A stretch of 64,000 bases of DNA from Lentiprolixibacter aurantiacus (GCF_026241225.1 NZ_JAPFQP010000004.1:496001-560000), one strand, 5' to 3'; shown: positions 38,728-47,354, counted from the stretch's first letter. Numbers and translations: made by a program. The notes: a model not told the origin generated them from the letters alone.

Positions 38728-39275
38728 CTGAGGCGCAACCTAAATCTTCCACTTGAACGCAGCACAATTCTAGGGTCCGGAAGGGTCGACACACTGGTAT
38801 TATCCCCAAGATTCAGGCCAAAAACACGGATACCAGAAGTATTGCGAATAATATCCAGGCTCCTCCCGGTTGCACCCCCGTAAAAGATCTCACGTGTAAG
38901 GACGGCTGTGGGAGCGGCATCAATCAGGAATGTTTCCGTATCCAGGACATTGCTTGCATCGTCAAGGAAGCTAATGGTAATCTCCAGTGGTTTACTGGTA
39001 GTATTTTCAATCTCATAAGTAATAGACCCCTCTAATACCCGCTCGGCAAAAAAGTCCTCATTGAAGGCATCAAAATTGAAATCCTGGGCATAAAAATTAG
39101 CCCCTGCTGCATTGTTGATCACCTCCTCAGGCGACTCTACATAAACAAGGCTGGAAGCAACGGTAGGAGTAACGCTCAGATCGTCGAACTGATCCAAATT
39201 CTGCTTATCAACACAGGCGTATTGAACTGCTATCAGTAGCAGGAAATAATGAAGACTCTTTTTCAGCAAGCGCAT
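38724..39275 (-). CDS. Hypothetical lipoprotein of the DUF5723 envelope module
   Basis: 183 residues. The lipoprotein-like leader ends ...AVQYACVDKQNLDQFDDLSV, with a Cys at about 21. The mature part is a likely beta-sandwich (LEGSITYEIENTTSKPLEIT, FLDDASNVLDTETFLIDAA) ending in a basic FRLRLR. No family recognised. It overlaps the DUF5723 gene by 4 nt and lies 75 bp after the YjjG-like gene, so it may start its own transcript. Probably an outer-membrane lipoprotein partner of the barrel. Confidence 0.7.
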   Translation of the reverse strand: MRLLKKSLHYFLLLIAVQYACVDKQNLDQFDDLSVTPTVASSLVYVESPEEVINNAAGANFYAQDFNFDAFNEDFFAERVLEGSITYEIENTTSKPLEITISFLDDASNVLDTETFLIDAAPTAVLTREIFYGGATGRSLDIIRNTSGIRVFGLNLGDNTSVSTLPDPRIVLRSSGRFRLRLR

Positions 39276-39350
39276 AGCATTCGCGTTATTCGTAAGCTAC
39301 CCTGTAATTTAAACATTCCGTATTCCCCGAAGGTGCTTTTCTATATAACT

Positions 39351-40040
39351 CTACAAATAGGCTTTTATTTCAATCAGGTCGTCGATTATCTCGCCATGCT
39401 GATGCGATGGATCTTTATGCACATTGAAATGTAAAGTATGCAGTCCAACCGCCCTTGCTCCCAGCACATCGGCCTCCAGGTTATCACCTATCATAATAGC
39501 CTTTTCCGGAGCTACTGCTGCCTTCTCAAGGGAATAGGTGAAAATGTAGGGGTTGGGTTTTTTAACACCCGCCGTCTCTGAATCAATAACGTGTTCAAAG
39601 TAGGCGGCTATAGATGCGTTTTCCAGTTTCTTCTGCTGCACTTCCTGAAAGCCATTGGTAATTATATGAAGTCGGTATTTCGGGTATAGATAGTCTAAGA
39701 TTGAGAGGGTATTAGGAACCAGATAATTGAACGTACTCAGGTGTTCTATGTACTGTACAGACAAGGTACTAATAAGCTCATCTTCCACAGTTATTGAGAG
39801 CTGGTCAAAAGTATTGCGCAACCTGGCATATCGGAGCTCAGGTTTGCTGATCTTCTCTTCCCGATACAGTTTCCAGTAGGCAAGGTTAATTGGTGTGTAT
39901 ATCTTCAGGAAACGTTCCAGGTTTACCTCCAATTCGTTTTCCTTAAATATTTTTTCAAAAGTCAGCGCTGAATTTTTTTCAAAATCCCACAGGGTATGAT
40001 CCAGGTCAAAAAAAACGTCGGTGACTAGTTCTTTATACAT
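39351..40040 (-). CDS. YjjG-type HAD pyrimidine nucleotidase
   Basis: 229 residues from the ATG at 40040 (MYKELVTDVFFDLDHTLWDF). HAD motif I is DVFFDLDHTLWD, motif II is ITNGF, motif III is the Lys of GVKKPNPYIF, and motif IV is IMIGDNLEADVLGA. The subfamily, which dephosphorylates noncanonical pyrimidine nucleotides, is the best match; other HAD phosphatases of this size are possible. The first 8 nt overlap the end of the upstream deacetylase-like gene, implying translational coupling. Confidence 0.85.
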   Translation of the reverse strand: MYKELVTDVFFDLDHTLWDFEKNSALTFEKIFKENELEVNLERFLKIYTPINLAYWKLYREEKISKPELRYARLRNTFDQLSITVEDELISTLSVQYIEHLSTFNYLVPNTLSILDYLYPKYRLHIITNGFQEVQQKKLENASIAAYFEHVIDSETAGVKKPNPYIFTYSLEKAAVAPEKAIMIGDNLEADVLGARAVGLHTLHFNVHKDPSHQHGEIIDDLIEIKAYL

Positions 40041-41328
40041 GGTATTTACCAATAAGTTTGGAGTACAGCTCAAGCCAGTTAACCTTTTGCCTGCTTCCCA
40101 GAAGTTCGTTTGAAAACACGGTTTTCAGCTGACCATTCACTTTTTTAACAGCATCGTAAACAGCATCTATTTCCCTCAGCATTACTTCTTCCGATTTCAA
40201 ATCAAGAAGGGCGTAATCGTGTATGGCAAAGGGGTGTACCTTGATGGGCTGCTGTTCCTCCATGGCTATATCATAGAAGTAAAAAGGGGTACAGGTTCCT
40301 GCCCGAAAACCAATTTCATGAGTGTAACCCATAGTAAAATCGTCTGTAAACTCTGCTTCCACGAGGTTTTGGTATGTACCGGGTACGTCCACCCTATTAT
40401 ATCGCATTCGGGAATAATTAACAGGGCGATGGATAACCTCAGACAATCTGTTTTTTTCGTTTTTGAGCAAGTCATTGTCGTGGAACGAACTGTAAGATGC
40501 GGCCAGGGAAACAGTGCTGTAATCGGCCACCCATTTTATCAGGTATCTGAACTTGTTATTTTCAGTAGATACATTTTTATCGTAGGTCGAATAGTCGGCA
40601 AACTGGAAGAAAAACATACTGTTTACACCAGTCTTTTGATGCAGTTCTATGAGCTTTCCAAAATTGTTAAAAGGATCCTGTTTAATACCCAACAGTACTG
40701 CCAGCCGTTCGGATATTCTCCTGAACCGAAAACGCCCAGTATCCAGGGCAATCCCCGCCACGGTGCGCAACAATCCCCGATGAGCATATTCATGGGAAGT
40801 AGTTACATCAATAATGGAAGTATACCCGTACATCCTGTTCTTTGTTTCAATGTCCGGGAAACGTTCTTTCAGCTTTTCAAGCATTTTGTATGCCCAGACA
40901 TCAACAATTGGTATCCGCAGGAAGTTGTGCCGGTAGGCCGCACTTTCGGTGGGCGGAAACCTTCCGTGCTGGTCTTTGACATGTGGCTGGTACTCTTCAT
41001 ATCTGCTGAGCAGAAAAAAACCGGCTGCAAAAATATCAAAGGGCAGGTTGCTCCGTTCTCCGGTCCTGAAAAAACAGGGTACTCCCTCCCAGGATTCAAT
41101 CGTAAGCGAAAAATCATTGATGCCGGATTGAAATAAAAGATCATTATTGCGAATGAAGAACTCATTCTGAAGGGGCTGCCTGGTATATGTTATTTTGGGT
41201 CCGCTGTGTTTGATGAAATCTTCCACACGTGTAGTATAGGTTACATCGACACCCAATATCCTGGTAAATATTTGCTTCATGGTATACCGGAATCGGGAAG
41301 TAATCTTGTGTGTGTATATTAATAACAT
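40033..41328 (-). CDS. Polysaccharide-deacetylase-like protein, probably catalytically degenerate
   Basis: About 431 residues from the ATG at 41328 (MLLIYTHKITSRFRYTMKQI); the reading to 41394 would overlap radC and lacks similarity. It resembles the Flavobacteriaceae polysaccharide deacetylase family with an N-terminal DUF7033-like domain (NDLLFQSGI, FFLLSRYEEY) and a C-terminal NodB-like barrel (SMFFFQFADYSTYDKN, GFRAGTCTPFYFYDI). Where I expect metal-ligand or catalytic histidines from active relatives (GLHPSY, WHNES) it has SLAASYSS and VFSNELLG. It may therefore bind rather than deacetylate. Cytosolic by sequence (no signal peptide). Confidence 0.7.
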   Translation of the reverse strand: MLLIYTHKITSRFRYTMKQIFTRILGVDVTYTTRVEDFIKHSGPKITYTRQPLQNEFFIRNNDLLFQSGINDFSLTIESWEGVPCFFRTGERSNLPFDIFAAGFFLLSRYEEYQPHVKDQHGRFPPTESAAYRHNFLRIPIVDVWAYKMLEKLKERFPDIETKNRMYGYTSIIDVTTSHEYAHRGLLRTVAGIALDTGRFRFRRISERLAVLLGIKQDPFNNFGKLIELHQKTGVNSMFFFQFADYSTYDKNVSTENNKFRYLIKWVADYSTVSLAASYSSFHDNDLLKNEKNRLSEVIHRPVNYSRMRYNRVDVPGTYQNLVEAEFTDDFTMGYTHEIGFRAGTCTPFYFYDIAMEEQQPIKVHPFAIHDYALLDLKSEEVMLREIDAVYDAVKKVNGQLKTVFSNELLGSRQKVNWLELYSKLIGKYHV

Positions 41329-41368
41329 CTGAATCGAAACCTGTTGGAAAAGTTGGCTTTCCTTTCTG

Positions 41369-42073
41369 CTAAAGTAATAAGTTCTGATCTGCAAAGCTAA
41401 AGTAGTCTTCTCTGGTAATTATTAAATGGTCGAGAATTTTAATATCCATCATCCGGGCCCCTTGCTGGATCTTTCGGGTTATTTCCTTATCGGCCTCGCT
41501 GGGGCTAAGAGTGCCCGAGGGATGATTATGTGCCAGGATCAGGGCTACAGCACCTACTTGCAGTGCTTTTTTCAGAAGTAATCGCACATCGACCAGTGTA
41601 CCCGTTATCCCTCCTTTACTGAGCTGGAATTCATGAATTACCCTATTGGCATTATTTAGGTAAAGTATCCAGAATTCTTCATGAGGCAGGCAGGCAAGTT
41701 TTGGGAATAAGACCTGGTATGCCCCATTACTGTCCTTGATGTGTATCCGTTTTTTATTCGATTTGCTGTAGTTTCTCCTACCTATTTCATATGCTGCCAT
41801 TATAACAATGGCCTTTGCCTCCCCAATCCCCTTAAATCGCACAAGTTCATGCAGGGTAAATTTAGATAGCCCCGAGATACTATGACTGGCAGCAGCAAGA
41901 ATCTCTTTGGCAAGCAAAACCGCAGATTTATCACGGTTTCCCGAACCAATCAATATGGCTATCAGTTCTGCATCCGAGAGGGTGGAAGCACCCTTATCCC
42001 TCAACTTTTCCCGAGGTTTGTCATCCGGAGCCCAGCTGCTTATGGATAATGAAGAACCCAACTTTGATTTCAC
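41369..42073 (-). CDS. radC: RadC family JAB/MPN-domain protein
   Basis: 234 residues. The N-terminal helix-hairpin-helix part (RERLRDKG-like KPREKLRDKGASTLSDAELI, FKGIGEAKAIVIMAAYEIGR) is followed by the JAB1/MPN metal-binding motif ALILAHNHPSGTLSPSEAD. Named DNA repair protein RadC by homology, but the biochemical role of the family remains unsettled. Start MKSKLGSSLSISSWAPDD. 40 nt upstream of the deacetylase-like gene. Confidence 0.92.
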   Translation of the reverse strand: MKSKLGSSLSISSWAPDDKPREKLRDKGASTLSDAELIAILIGSGNRDKSAVLLAKEILAAASHSISGLSKFTLHELVRFKGIGEAKAIVIMAAYEIGRRNYSKSNKKRIHIKDSNGAYQVLFPKLACLPHEEFWILYLNNANRVIHEFQLSKGGITGTLVDVRLLLKKALQVGAVALILAHNHPSGTLSPSEADKEITRKIQQGARMMDIKILDHLIITREDYFSFADQNLLL

Positions 42074-42134
42074 CTTTTACACCGAATGAAGGATATTTTT
42101 AAGTAACTTCAAATTGTACTTATAGCTGACAATA

Positions 42135-42578
42135 ATGAAATCGATTTTTGATGAAAAAACCTATCAGGAAGTAAAGTCTCGCATGAAAGCACTTAGCCCT
42201 GATTCTGAAAGGCAATGGGGTAAAATGACGGTTGCCCAGATGCTCTGGCATTGCCAGCTCCCCATCCGGATCGCCATCAAGAATAAAGAGCCCAAGCGTA
42301 AGAGCAATCCCCTAATCAGGCTGCTGTTCAAGAAATCGCTTTACAACGACAAGCCCTGGAGAAAAAACCTGCCTACGGTAAAGGCTGCAAAGGCTACTGA
42401 AGAAAAAGACTTCGAAAAAGAATTCAGGACTTTAAGTGAAATGATCACAGAATTACACCACCTCAAAGGTCGTGAAAACTGGAATCCACATCCGATTTTT
42501 GGAGAATTTACGCCAGAACAGTGGGGGAAGTTACAATACAAGCATTTGGACCACCATTTAAAGCAATTTGGGGTTTAA
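42135..42578 (+). CDS. DUF1569 domain protein (DinB-like fold)
   Basis: 147 residues, four-helix bundle type. MKSIFDEKTYQEVKSRMKAL, WGKMTVAQMLWHCQLPIRIA with the conserved His, NPHPIFGEFTPEQWGKLQYK and HLDHHLKQFG with the C-terminal His pair that typically completes the metal site of DinB-like proteins. Family function unknown. Converges with the Mpl-type ligase gene with a 5-bp gap. Confidence 0.85.
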   Translation: MKSIFDEKTYQEVKSRMKALSPDSERQWGKMTVAQMLWHCQLPIRIAIKNKEPKRKSNPLIRLLFKKSLYNDKPWRKNLPTVKAAKATEEKDFEKEFRTLSEMITELHHLKGRENWNPHPIFGEFTPEQWGKLQYKHLDHHLKQFGV

Positions 42579-42583
42579 TCCGC

Positions 42584-43939
42584 CTAGTTATACAAGGCTT
42601 TGATTTGTTCCAGGTCAAGCCCCCCGTAGTTTCCGGAGCTCATCAAAAGCAGTACGCCCTGATCGGGGCTGTGTCCCAGCAAAAAGGATTCAAAATCCTT
42701 CGCATTGGTAAATACCTGCAAATTATCCCTGCCAAATGCCCGCACTATATCATCCTCACCAAGGGGCTGCATACCTTTAATCGCCAGGGCTTCAGGGGAG
42801 TAGAAAACCGCAGCAACATCGGCCTGGTCGAGGCTTCCGCTATATTCCCCCAGGAAGGATGGGTTGAGGCTGCTATAAGTGTGCAGTTCCAGGCACGCCA
42901 GCAGTTTTTTATCCGGATACTGTTCTTTCACTGCACTAGTGGTTGCCCTAACCTTGCTTGGCGCATGTGCAAAATCCTTGAAAGCCAGTCCGCTTTCCCC
43001 GGAGGCAAGTAACTCCAGTCGCCTGGAAGCCCCCTTAAAAGAGGAAATAGCTTCGTAAAAATCATCTTCATCTACACCCATTTGCTGACAGATCCATTTT
43101 GCGCCAGCCAGGTTACTCAGGTTATGTTTGCCAAAAACTTCAATCGGCATAGGGCCTTCCGGGGTTTCCAGGTGAGTTATTCCTTCTTCTAAGGTATATT
43201 GTGGTGTTTCGTAGGGAAATTTGCGAATGGGGATCTCGCATTCTTCTACGAGTTTTTTCACCGAAGGATCTTCTTCATTGTAGGTAATGCTTCCACCATT
43301 CACAATGCTCTCCAGGAAGATCTCAAACTGTTCCAGGTAGTTTTCGAAGGTGGGAAAAACATTGATATGATCCCAGGCAATGCCGCTTAAAAGGGCAATA
43401 TTGGGTTGATACAAATGAAACTTCGGTCGCCTGTCTATTGGGGAAGAAAGATATTCATCCCCTTCCAGAACAATAAAGTCATTCTCCTCGGTGAGGTGTA
43501 CCATCCGATCAAAACCTTCCAGCTGGGCCCCAACCATAAAATCAACTTCCCTGTCAAAATAATGCATCACATGGAGGATCATTGAGGTGATTGTGGTTTT
43601 GCCATGGCTTCCCCCAATAACCACCCGGGTTTTATGCCTGGATTGCTCATAGAGAAACTCGGGATAACTGAAGGTTTTCAGATTGAGCTCGGTTGCCCGC
43701 TCCAATTCCGGGTTATCTGCTTTGGCATGCATACCGATAATTACTGCGTCGAGGTCTCTGGTTATTCGATCGGGATACCACCCCATTTCACCGGGCAGGA
43801 GGCCTGCGGCTTCCAAACGGCTTCTGGAGGGTTCAAAAATCACATCATCACTCCCTGAAATCTCATAGCCCTTGTCCTGCAGGGCAAGGGCCAAATTGTG
43901 CATGGCACTGCCTCCAATGGCAATAAAATGTATACGCAT
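42584..43939 (-). CDS. mpl: Mur-type ligase: UDP-N-acetylmuramate:L-Ala-gamma-D-Glu-meso-DAP ligase (Mpl-like)
   Basis: 451 residues from the ATG at 43939 (MRIHFIAIGGSAMHNLALAL); the longer reading to 44077 is rejected because it would cover the divergent promoter region. Mur domains: N-terminal dinucleotide-like fold (GGSAMHN, ISGSDD), central ATPase (GGSHGKTTITSMILHVMHYF, LLSGIAWDHINVFPTFENYL), and C-terminal domain (KDFAHAPSKVRATTSAVKEQ, LELHTYSSLN). MurC-like but with the N-terminus and short spacing of peptidoglycan-recycling ligases. It reattaches recovered tripeptide to UDP-MurNAc. No ampG or other recycling gene is adjacent. Confidence 0.88.
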   Translation of the reverse strand: MRIHFIAIGGSAMHNLALALQDKGYEISGSDDVIFEPSRSRLEAAGLLPGEMGWYPDRITRDLDAVIIGMHAKADNPELERATELNLKTFSYPEFLYEQSRHKTRVVIGGSHGKTTITSMILHVMHYFDREVDFMVGAQLEGFDRMVHLTEENDFIVLEGDEYLSSPIDRRPKFHLYQPNIALLSGIAWDHINVFPTFENYLEQFEIFLESIVNGGSITYNEEDPSVKKLVEECEIPIRKFPYETPQYTLEEGITHLETPEGPMPIEVFGKHNLSNLAGAKWICQQMGVDEDDFYEAISSFKGASRRLELLASGESGLAFKDFAHAPSKVRATTSAVKEQYPDKKLLACLELHTYSSLNPSFLGEYSGSLDQADVAAVFYSPEALAIKGMQPLGEDDIVRAFGRDNLQVFTNAKDFESFLLGHSPDQGVLLLMSSGNYGGLDLEQIKALYN

Positions 43940-44083
43940 CCTCGTTTTGCTTACCGGACAAAGATAGGAAGAGAAAAGGGGCTTGCCAACCTTTACAGGA
44001 GGGGCAAATCTTTTTATATTCGTAGCAAACCCGCTACAATGAAGGCCCATTGGATGAGCAGGGATTATACTATTCAATTAAAT

Positions 44084-44401
44084 ATGGATTATAAACTATC
44101 TGAAATAAAACCCCGGGAGATTATACCAGGCTATCACGGAAGGTTAATTCATGGTAAAAACATGAGTCTGGCTTTCTGGGAGGTTGAAGCAGGGGCAGAA
44201 GTGCCCGAGCATGCCCACATGCACGAACAGATCATGCAGGTACAGCAAGGGCAGTTTGAGTTTACCGTTGGGGGAAATACAAGGATATACGGTCCCGGAG
44301 AGCTGGTTGTTATACCTTCTGAAGTCCCTCATTCCGGAAAGGCACTCACGCCTTGCAAACTTATGGATATATTTAGCCCTGTACGGGATGAATACAAGTA
44401 G
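44084..44401 (+). CDS. Cupin domain protein
   Basis: About 105 residues from the ATG at 44084 (MDYKLSEIKPREIIPGYHGR); an ATG at 44039 would add 15 residues and cannot be excluded. A single conserved barrel with metal-binding motif 1 (PEHAHMHEQIMQVQQGQFEF, His-x-His...Glu) and motif 2 (YGPGELVVIPSEVPHSGKA). Substrate unknown. Three nt before the SDR gene, so the two are cotranscribed and may act on the same metabolite. Confidence 0.85.
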   Translation: MDYKLSEIKPREIIPGYHGRLIHGKNMSLAFWEVEAGAEVPEHAHMHEQIMQVQQGQFEFTVGGNTRIYGPGELVVIPSEVPHSGKALTPCKLMDIFSPVRDEYK

Positions 44402-44404
44402 CTT

Positions 44405-45190
44405 ATGTTGATTTCACTAGAAGGCAAACGGGCATTGGTTGGCGGTAGCAGCAAGGGTATAGGCAGGGCTATTGCCCAACAGCTGGCTGCGAGCGGGGCA
44501 TCCGTAACCCTGATGGCCCGATCTGAAGAACTGCTCAGTTCAGTTGTTAAGGATCTGCCCTGCAAGGGCAAACAGCAGCACGGGTATCTTACAGTGGACT
44601 TTGCTGATTTCAAATCATACCGAAATAAGATTGAAGGATTCTTTAAAGACCACCAGGTAGATATCCTGGTCAACAATACACAGGGTCCAAAGGCTGCGGG
44701 AAGCCTGGAGGTCGGGGTTGAAGATTATCAGGAGGCATTTGACACCTTGTTTAAAACCGTTGTGTATACTACGGAGCTGGCCCTGGATCATATGATAGCA
44801 CAAAGATGGGGCCGCATCATAAATGTAACCTCCATATCAGTAAAGGAGCCCCTCTCCTACCTGGCATTGTCCAATACCATCAGGGCTTCCGTGGTAACCT
44901 GGGCAAAGACGCTGTCCAGGGACGTCGCAGAGCAGCAGATTACAGTAAATAATGTCTTAACGGGCTATTTTGATACGGAAAGGATTGCCCAGCTGAATGC
45001 AAAAAAGGCGGAACAACAGGGTATTAAACCAGAGGAAGTAAGGGCAGGCATGGAGGCACAGGTGCCCATGAAACGAATCGGAAAGCCAGAAGAATACGGT
45101 GCATTGGTTACTTTCCTTGCGTCAGACAAAGCCAGTTACCTTACCGGTGCTAATATCCCTCTGGATGGTGGTTTGCTGAAATCTTTCTAA
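44405..45190 (+). CDS. SDR family oxidoreductase with atypical active site
   Basis: 261 residues. Rossmann glycine motif GGSSKGIGRAIAQQLAAS, NNTQGP (Asn-x-x-Gly region), and VTSISVKEPLSYLALSNTIRAS in the catalytic region. The serine of the triad region is present, but the usual Tyr-x-x-x-Lys reads YLALS, so the catalytic lysine is replaced by serine. This occurs in an SDR branch with an LSN-x-x-R motif. C-terminal GANIPLDGG is standard. It overlaps by 4 nt the convergent response regulator gene. Cupin-SDR pairing suggests small-molecule catabolism; substrate unknown. Confidence 0.82.
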   Translation: MLISLEGKRALVGGSSKGIGRAIAQQLAASGASVTLMARSEELLSSVVKDLPCKGKQQHGYLTVDFADFKSYRNKIEGFFKDHQVDILVNNTQGPKAAGSLEVGVEDYQEAFDTLFKTVVYTTELALDHMIAQRWGRIINVTSISVKEPLSYLALSNTIRASVVTWAKTLSRDVAEQQITVNNVLTGYFDTERIAQLNAKKAEQQGIKPEEVRAGMEAQVPMKRIGKPEEYGALVTFLASDKASYLTGANIPLDGGLLKSF

Positions 45191-45915
45191 AAACTGAGCT
45201 TGTCTTTGAATATGTACGACTGGCGACGTGAAATTTCAACTTCAGATCCGTTATTCATCGTCAATTTGAGTTTTCCGTTAAACCAGGGTATTACCTCCCC
45301 GATAAAATTTATGTTTACGATCTGCTGCCTGTTGGCACGAAAAAAGGTATCCGGAGGTAGTTTATCTTCTATTTGATTAAGGGATTTGTACAGCAGGGGT
45401 TTCTGGTCCTGAAAATAAACCCTGGTATAATTGCCCACAATTTCAAAAAGCACAATATCTGCTATTTTGACCAGCCAGCATTGTTCCCCGTCCTTTATAA
45501 AAATCTGACTGCTTTCCCGAAGTTTATGCTCTGAACTTGTATCATCACCTTTAGCTTCCATTTTGGCGGTCACTTTTTCTATGGCCACGGCAAAGCGCTT
45601 CTCGTTTATAGGTTTCAACAAATAATCCAGGGCATTGTATTCAAAGGATTTGATCGCGTACTCATCAAAGGCAGTGGTGAAAATAGTAATGGGTACCTCA
45701 TCCAGCATCTCCAGCAGTTCAAAACCATCTTTTTCCGGCATGTTGATATCTAAAAAAAGAAGTTGTGGGCGTTTCGAACGGATCAGTTCATATCCCTGAT
45801 CTACATTGGGAGCCTCACCAACCAGTTCTATATTTTTATGATGCTTCAGAAGTTCCTTAAGCTCATTGCGGGCAAGGCGGGAATCTTCTACTATGGCGGC
45901 ACTTATCTTATTCAT
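45187..45915 (-). CDS. LytTR-family response regulator
   Basis: 242 residues. Receiver domain (1 to about 120) with the phosphoacceptor Asp in LLFLDINMPEKDGFELLEML and the Thr/Lys positions ITIFTTAFDEYAIKSF...YLLKPI. LytTR DNA-binding domain (about 140-242): GEQCWLVKIADIVLFEIVGN, RVYFQDQKPLLYKSLNQIED, FFRANRQQIVNINFIGEVIP. Start overlaps the kinase stop codon by 4 nt, a two-component operon. Confidence 0.93.
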   Translation of the reverse strand: MNKISAAIVEDSRLARNELKELLKHHKNIELVGEAPNVDQGYELIRSKRPQLLFLDINMPEKDGFELLEMLDEVPITIFTTAFDEYAIKSFEYNALDYLLKPINEKRFAVAIEKVTAKMEAKGDDTSSEHKLRESSQIFIKDGEQCWLVKIADIVLFEIVGNYTRVYFQDQKPLLYKSLNQIEDKLPPDTFFRANRQQIVNINFIGEVIPWFNGKLKLTMNNGSEVEISRRQSYIFKDKLSF

Positions 45916-46970
45916 TGTATTGGGATTTTAATATGCGCCATCACCTCATCCTCCAGTTGTTCCAGAGAAAAGGTAGCCCTTCCGCCATAAAGTAACTTCA
46001 GACGCTGTTTAATATTCTGGAGTCCGAGTTGTGTTGATCCGGTGTCAATTTTTAGCTTTCCCGAATTGATTACCTGAATATGAAGTACCTGATCTTTTAC
46101 TTTGGTTATAAGTTTGATTACACCTCCTTCCTTGAGATTTCCTATGCCGTGCTTTGCTGCATTTTCAACAAGAAGCTGAACGATCATTGGTGGTATTTCC
46201 AAATGCAAACTTTCCGGAACAACCTCCTTAATAAAAGTCATGCGGTCTTCAAACTGTATCCTGGAAAGGTCAATATAATTATCCACCATTTCCAGTTCAT
46301 CCTTAAGGACTATTGCATTGACGTTATTTTTACTGAGAGAATAGCGAAGCATATCCGACAGTTTGGTAAGCATTTCACGGGAACGCTCAACATCCTCCAG
46401 CATTAAACCTCGAATGTTGTTCAGGCTGTTGAACATAAAATGGGGGTTGATTTGTCCTTTCAGGGTATTCAATTGCGCCTGTTTGAGAGTGGCATTAAGT
46501 TCTAGTCGTTCTATACGGTCTGCATTTAACTTCAGTAACAGTTTGATAACCAGATAAAGAATAACCCATCCGAATACAGTAAAGACAGAGCCGGTTATCA
46601 GCAACCAAAAACTATTATACATCTCAAACAGCTTTTTGTCGATTTCATTCTCCAGTGTCCAAACAAGGGTGAAAAGTAATCCGGAAGCTATACTAAGAAG
46701 TGCATATAGCACCGAGGCAAGTGAAGTAGAAACAAATATTTTGGCAATCTCCCTTAATCCAAAATTTTCAAAGAAAATATGTTTTTTGAGATATATCCTT
46801 AGCAAGGATGTGGATACAATTCCCACAAACATTCCTGCAAATATGGAATAGATAAGGAATGTAGAGCTCATCCCCTTTATTACGAATAATGATAACAAAT
46901 TCATTATCCCCCATCCCAGGATCTGCAATAGCCAGAAAATTCGGTTTCGTCTTTTATGAGATAGTTGCAT
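45912..46970 (-). CDS. LytS-type sensor histidine kinase (His_kinase family PF06580)
   Basis: 352 residues from the ATG at 46970 (MQLSHKRRNRIFWLLQILGW); a TTG further upstream is unlikely. Four membrane segments in the first 150 residues, a short coiled segment (ELNATLKQAQLNTLKGQI), the phosphoacceptor NPHFMFNSLNNIRGLMLED and the ATPase region VENAAKHGIGNLKEGG, GLQNIKQRLKLLYGG. Such kinases pair with LytTR regulators, as here. Input signal unknown. A 41-residue membrane peptide gene lies 48 nt upstream on the same strand. Confidence 0.92.
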   Translation of the reverse strand: MQLSHKRRNRIFWLLQILGWGIMNLLSLFVIKGMSSTFLIYSIFAGMFVGIVSTSLLRIYLKKHIFFENFGLREIAKIFVSTSLASVLYALLSIASGLLFTLVWTLENEIDKKLFEMYNSFWLLITGSVFTVFGWVILYLVIKLLLKLNADRIERLELNATLKQAQLNTLKGQINPHFMFNSLNNIRGLMLEDVERSREMLTKLSDMLRYSLSKNNVNAIVLKDELEMVDNYIDLSRIQFEDRMTFIKEVVPESLHLEIPPMIVQLLVENAAKHGIGNLKEGGVIKLITKVKDQVLHIQVINSGKLKIDTGSTQLGLQNIKQRLKLLYGGRATFSLEQLEDEVMAHIKIPIQ

Positions 46971-47018
46971 AAGCAAATAAGCTAGTCCAAATATAAAGCA
47001 ATACCCATCAAATACGTG

Positions 47019-47144
47019 CTAGTTAAAAAGGTAGAACATTGCCTGACCAACATAATATCCAAGCAAAGCCATGGTGAAGGTTACCAGAGCAATGACCACA
47101 ATCTTTCCGGCTGCTGATGTTTTGAGCTCACTGTATTTCGTCAT
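47019..47144 (-). CDS. Small single-pass membrane peptide upstream of the LytS/LytR pair
   Basis: 41 residues, ATG at 47144 to TAG at 47019. A polar N-terminus (MTKYSELKTSAAG) is followed by one hydrophobic helix with small residues (KIVVIALVTFTMALLGYYVG) and a short aromatic end (QAMFYLFN). Codon use fits a real gene, and there is no other gene in the interval. The sequence has a Ser/Ala/Gly-rich face suited to helix packing. It lies 48 nt before the histidine kinase gene and is probably cotranscribed; the next gene beyond it, an S9 peptidase, is shielded by a terminator at 47321-47354. Function unknown. Confidence 0.65.
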   Translation of the reverse strand: MTKYSELKTSAAGKIVVIALVTFTMALLGYYVGQAMFYLFN

Positions 47145-47320
47145 TGTATTCAATTTAAGTGATTATTACAAGGATTAAGGTCGCTACAATCTTGGCTAAA
47201 GTTATCATAACATCAGTTTTTGATTTACCCCTGCAATTTAGGATAACGAGAGTGCCTTCGAAATACAATTATGACGGACGGCAAAATTTACTACGCAAAC
47301 GGCAAATGTGCTTCAAGGCC

Positions 47321-47354
47321 AAAAAAAAGGAGAGGTCTATGGACCTCCCCTTTT
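47321..47354 (-). terminator. Intrinsic terminator after the S9 peptidase gene
   Basis: On the minus strand GGGGAGGTC and GACCTCTCC pair (one G-U) around a short CATA loop, followed by T8. It also has a T4 run on the plus strand. 20 nt after the peptidase stop codon. Confidence 0.85.

Noticed and set aside
40219-41136. Plus-strand open frame (305 codons) opposite the deacetylase-like gene
   Set aside because: Antisense to a gene with family signatures; no recognisable features or promoter.
43940-44077. Longer N-terminus for the Mpl-type ligase
   Set aside because: The extra 46 residues lack similarity and would run across the promoter area of the divergent cupin gene; the Rossmann-like start lies at 43939.
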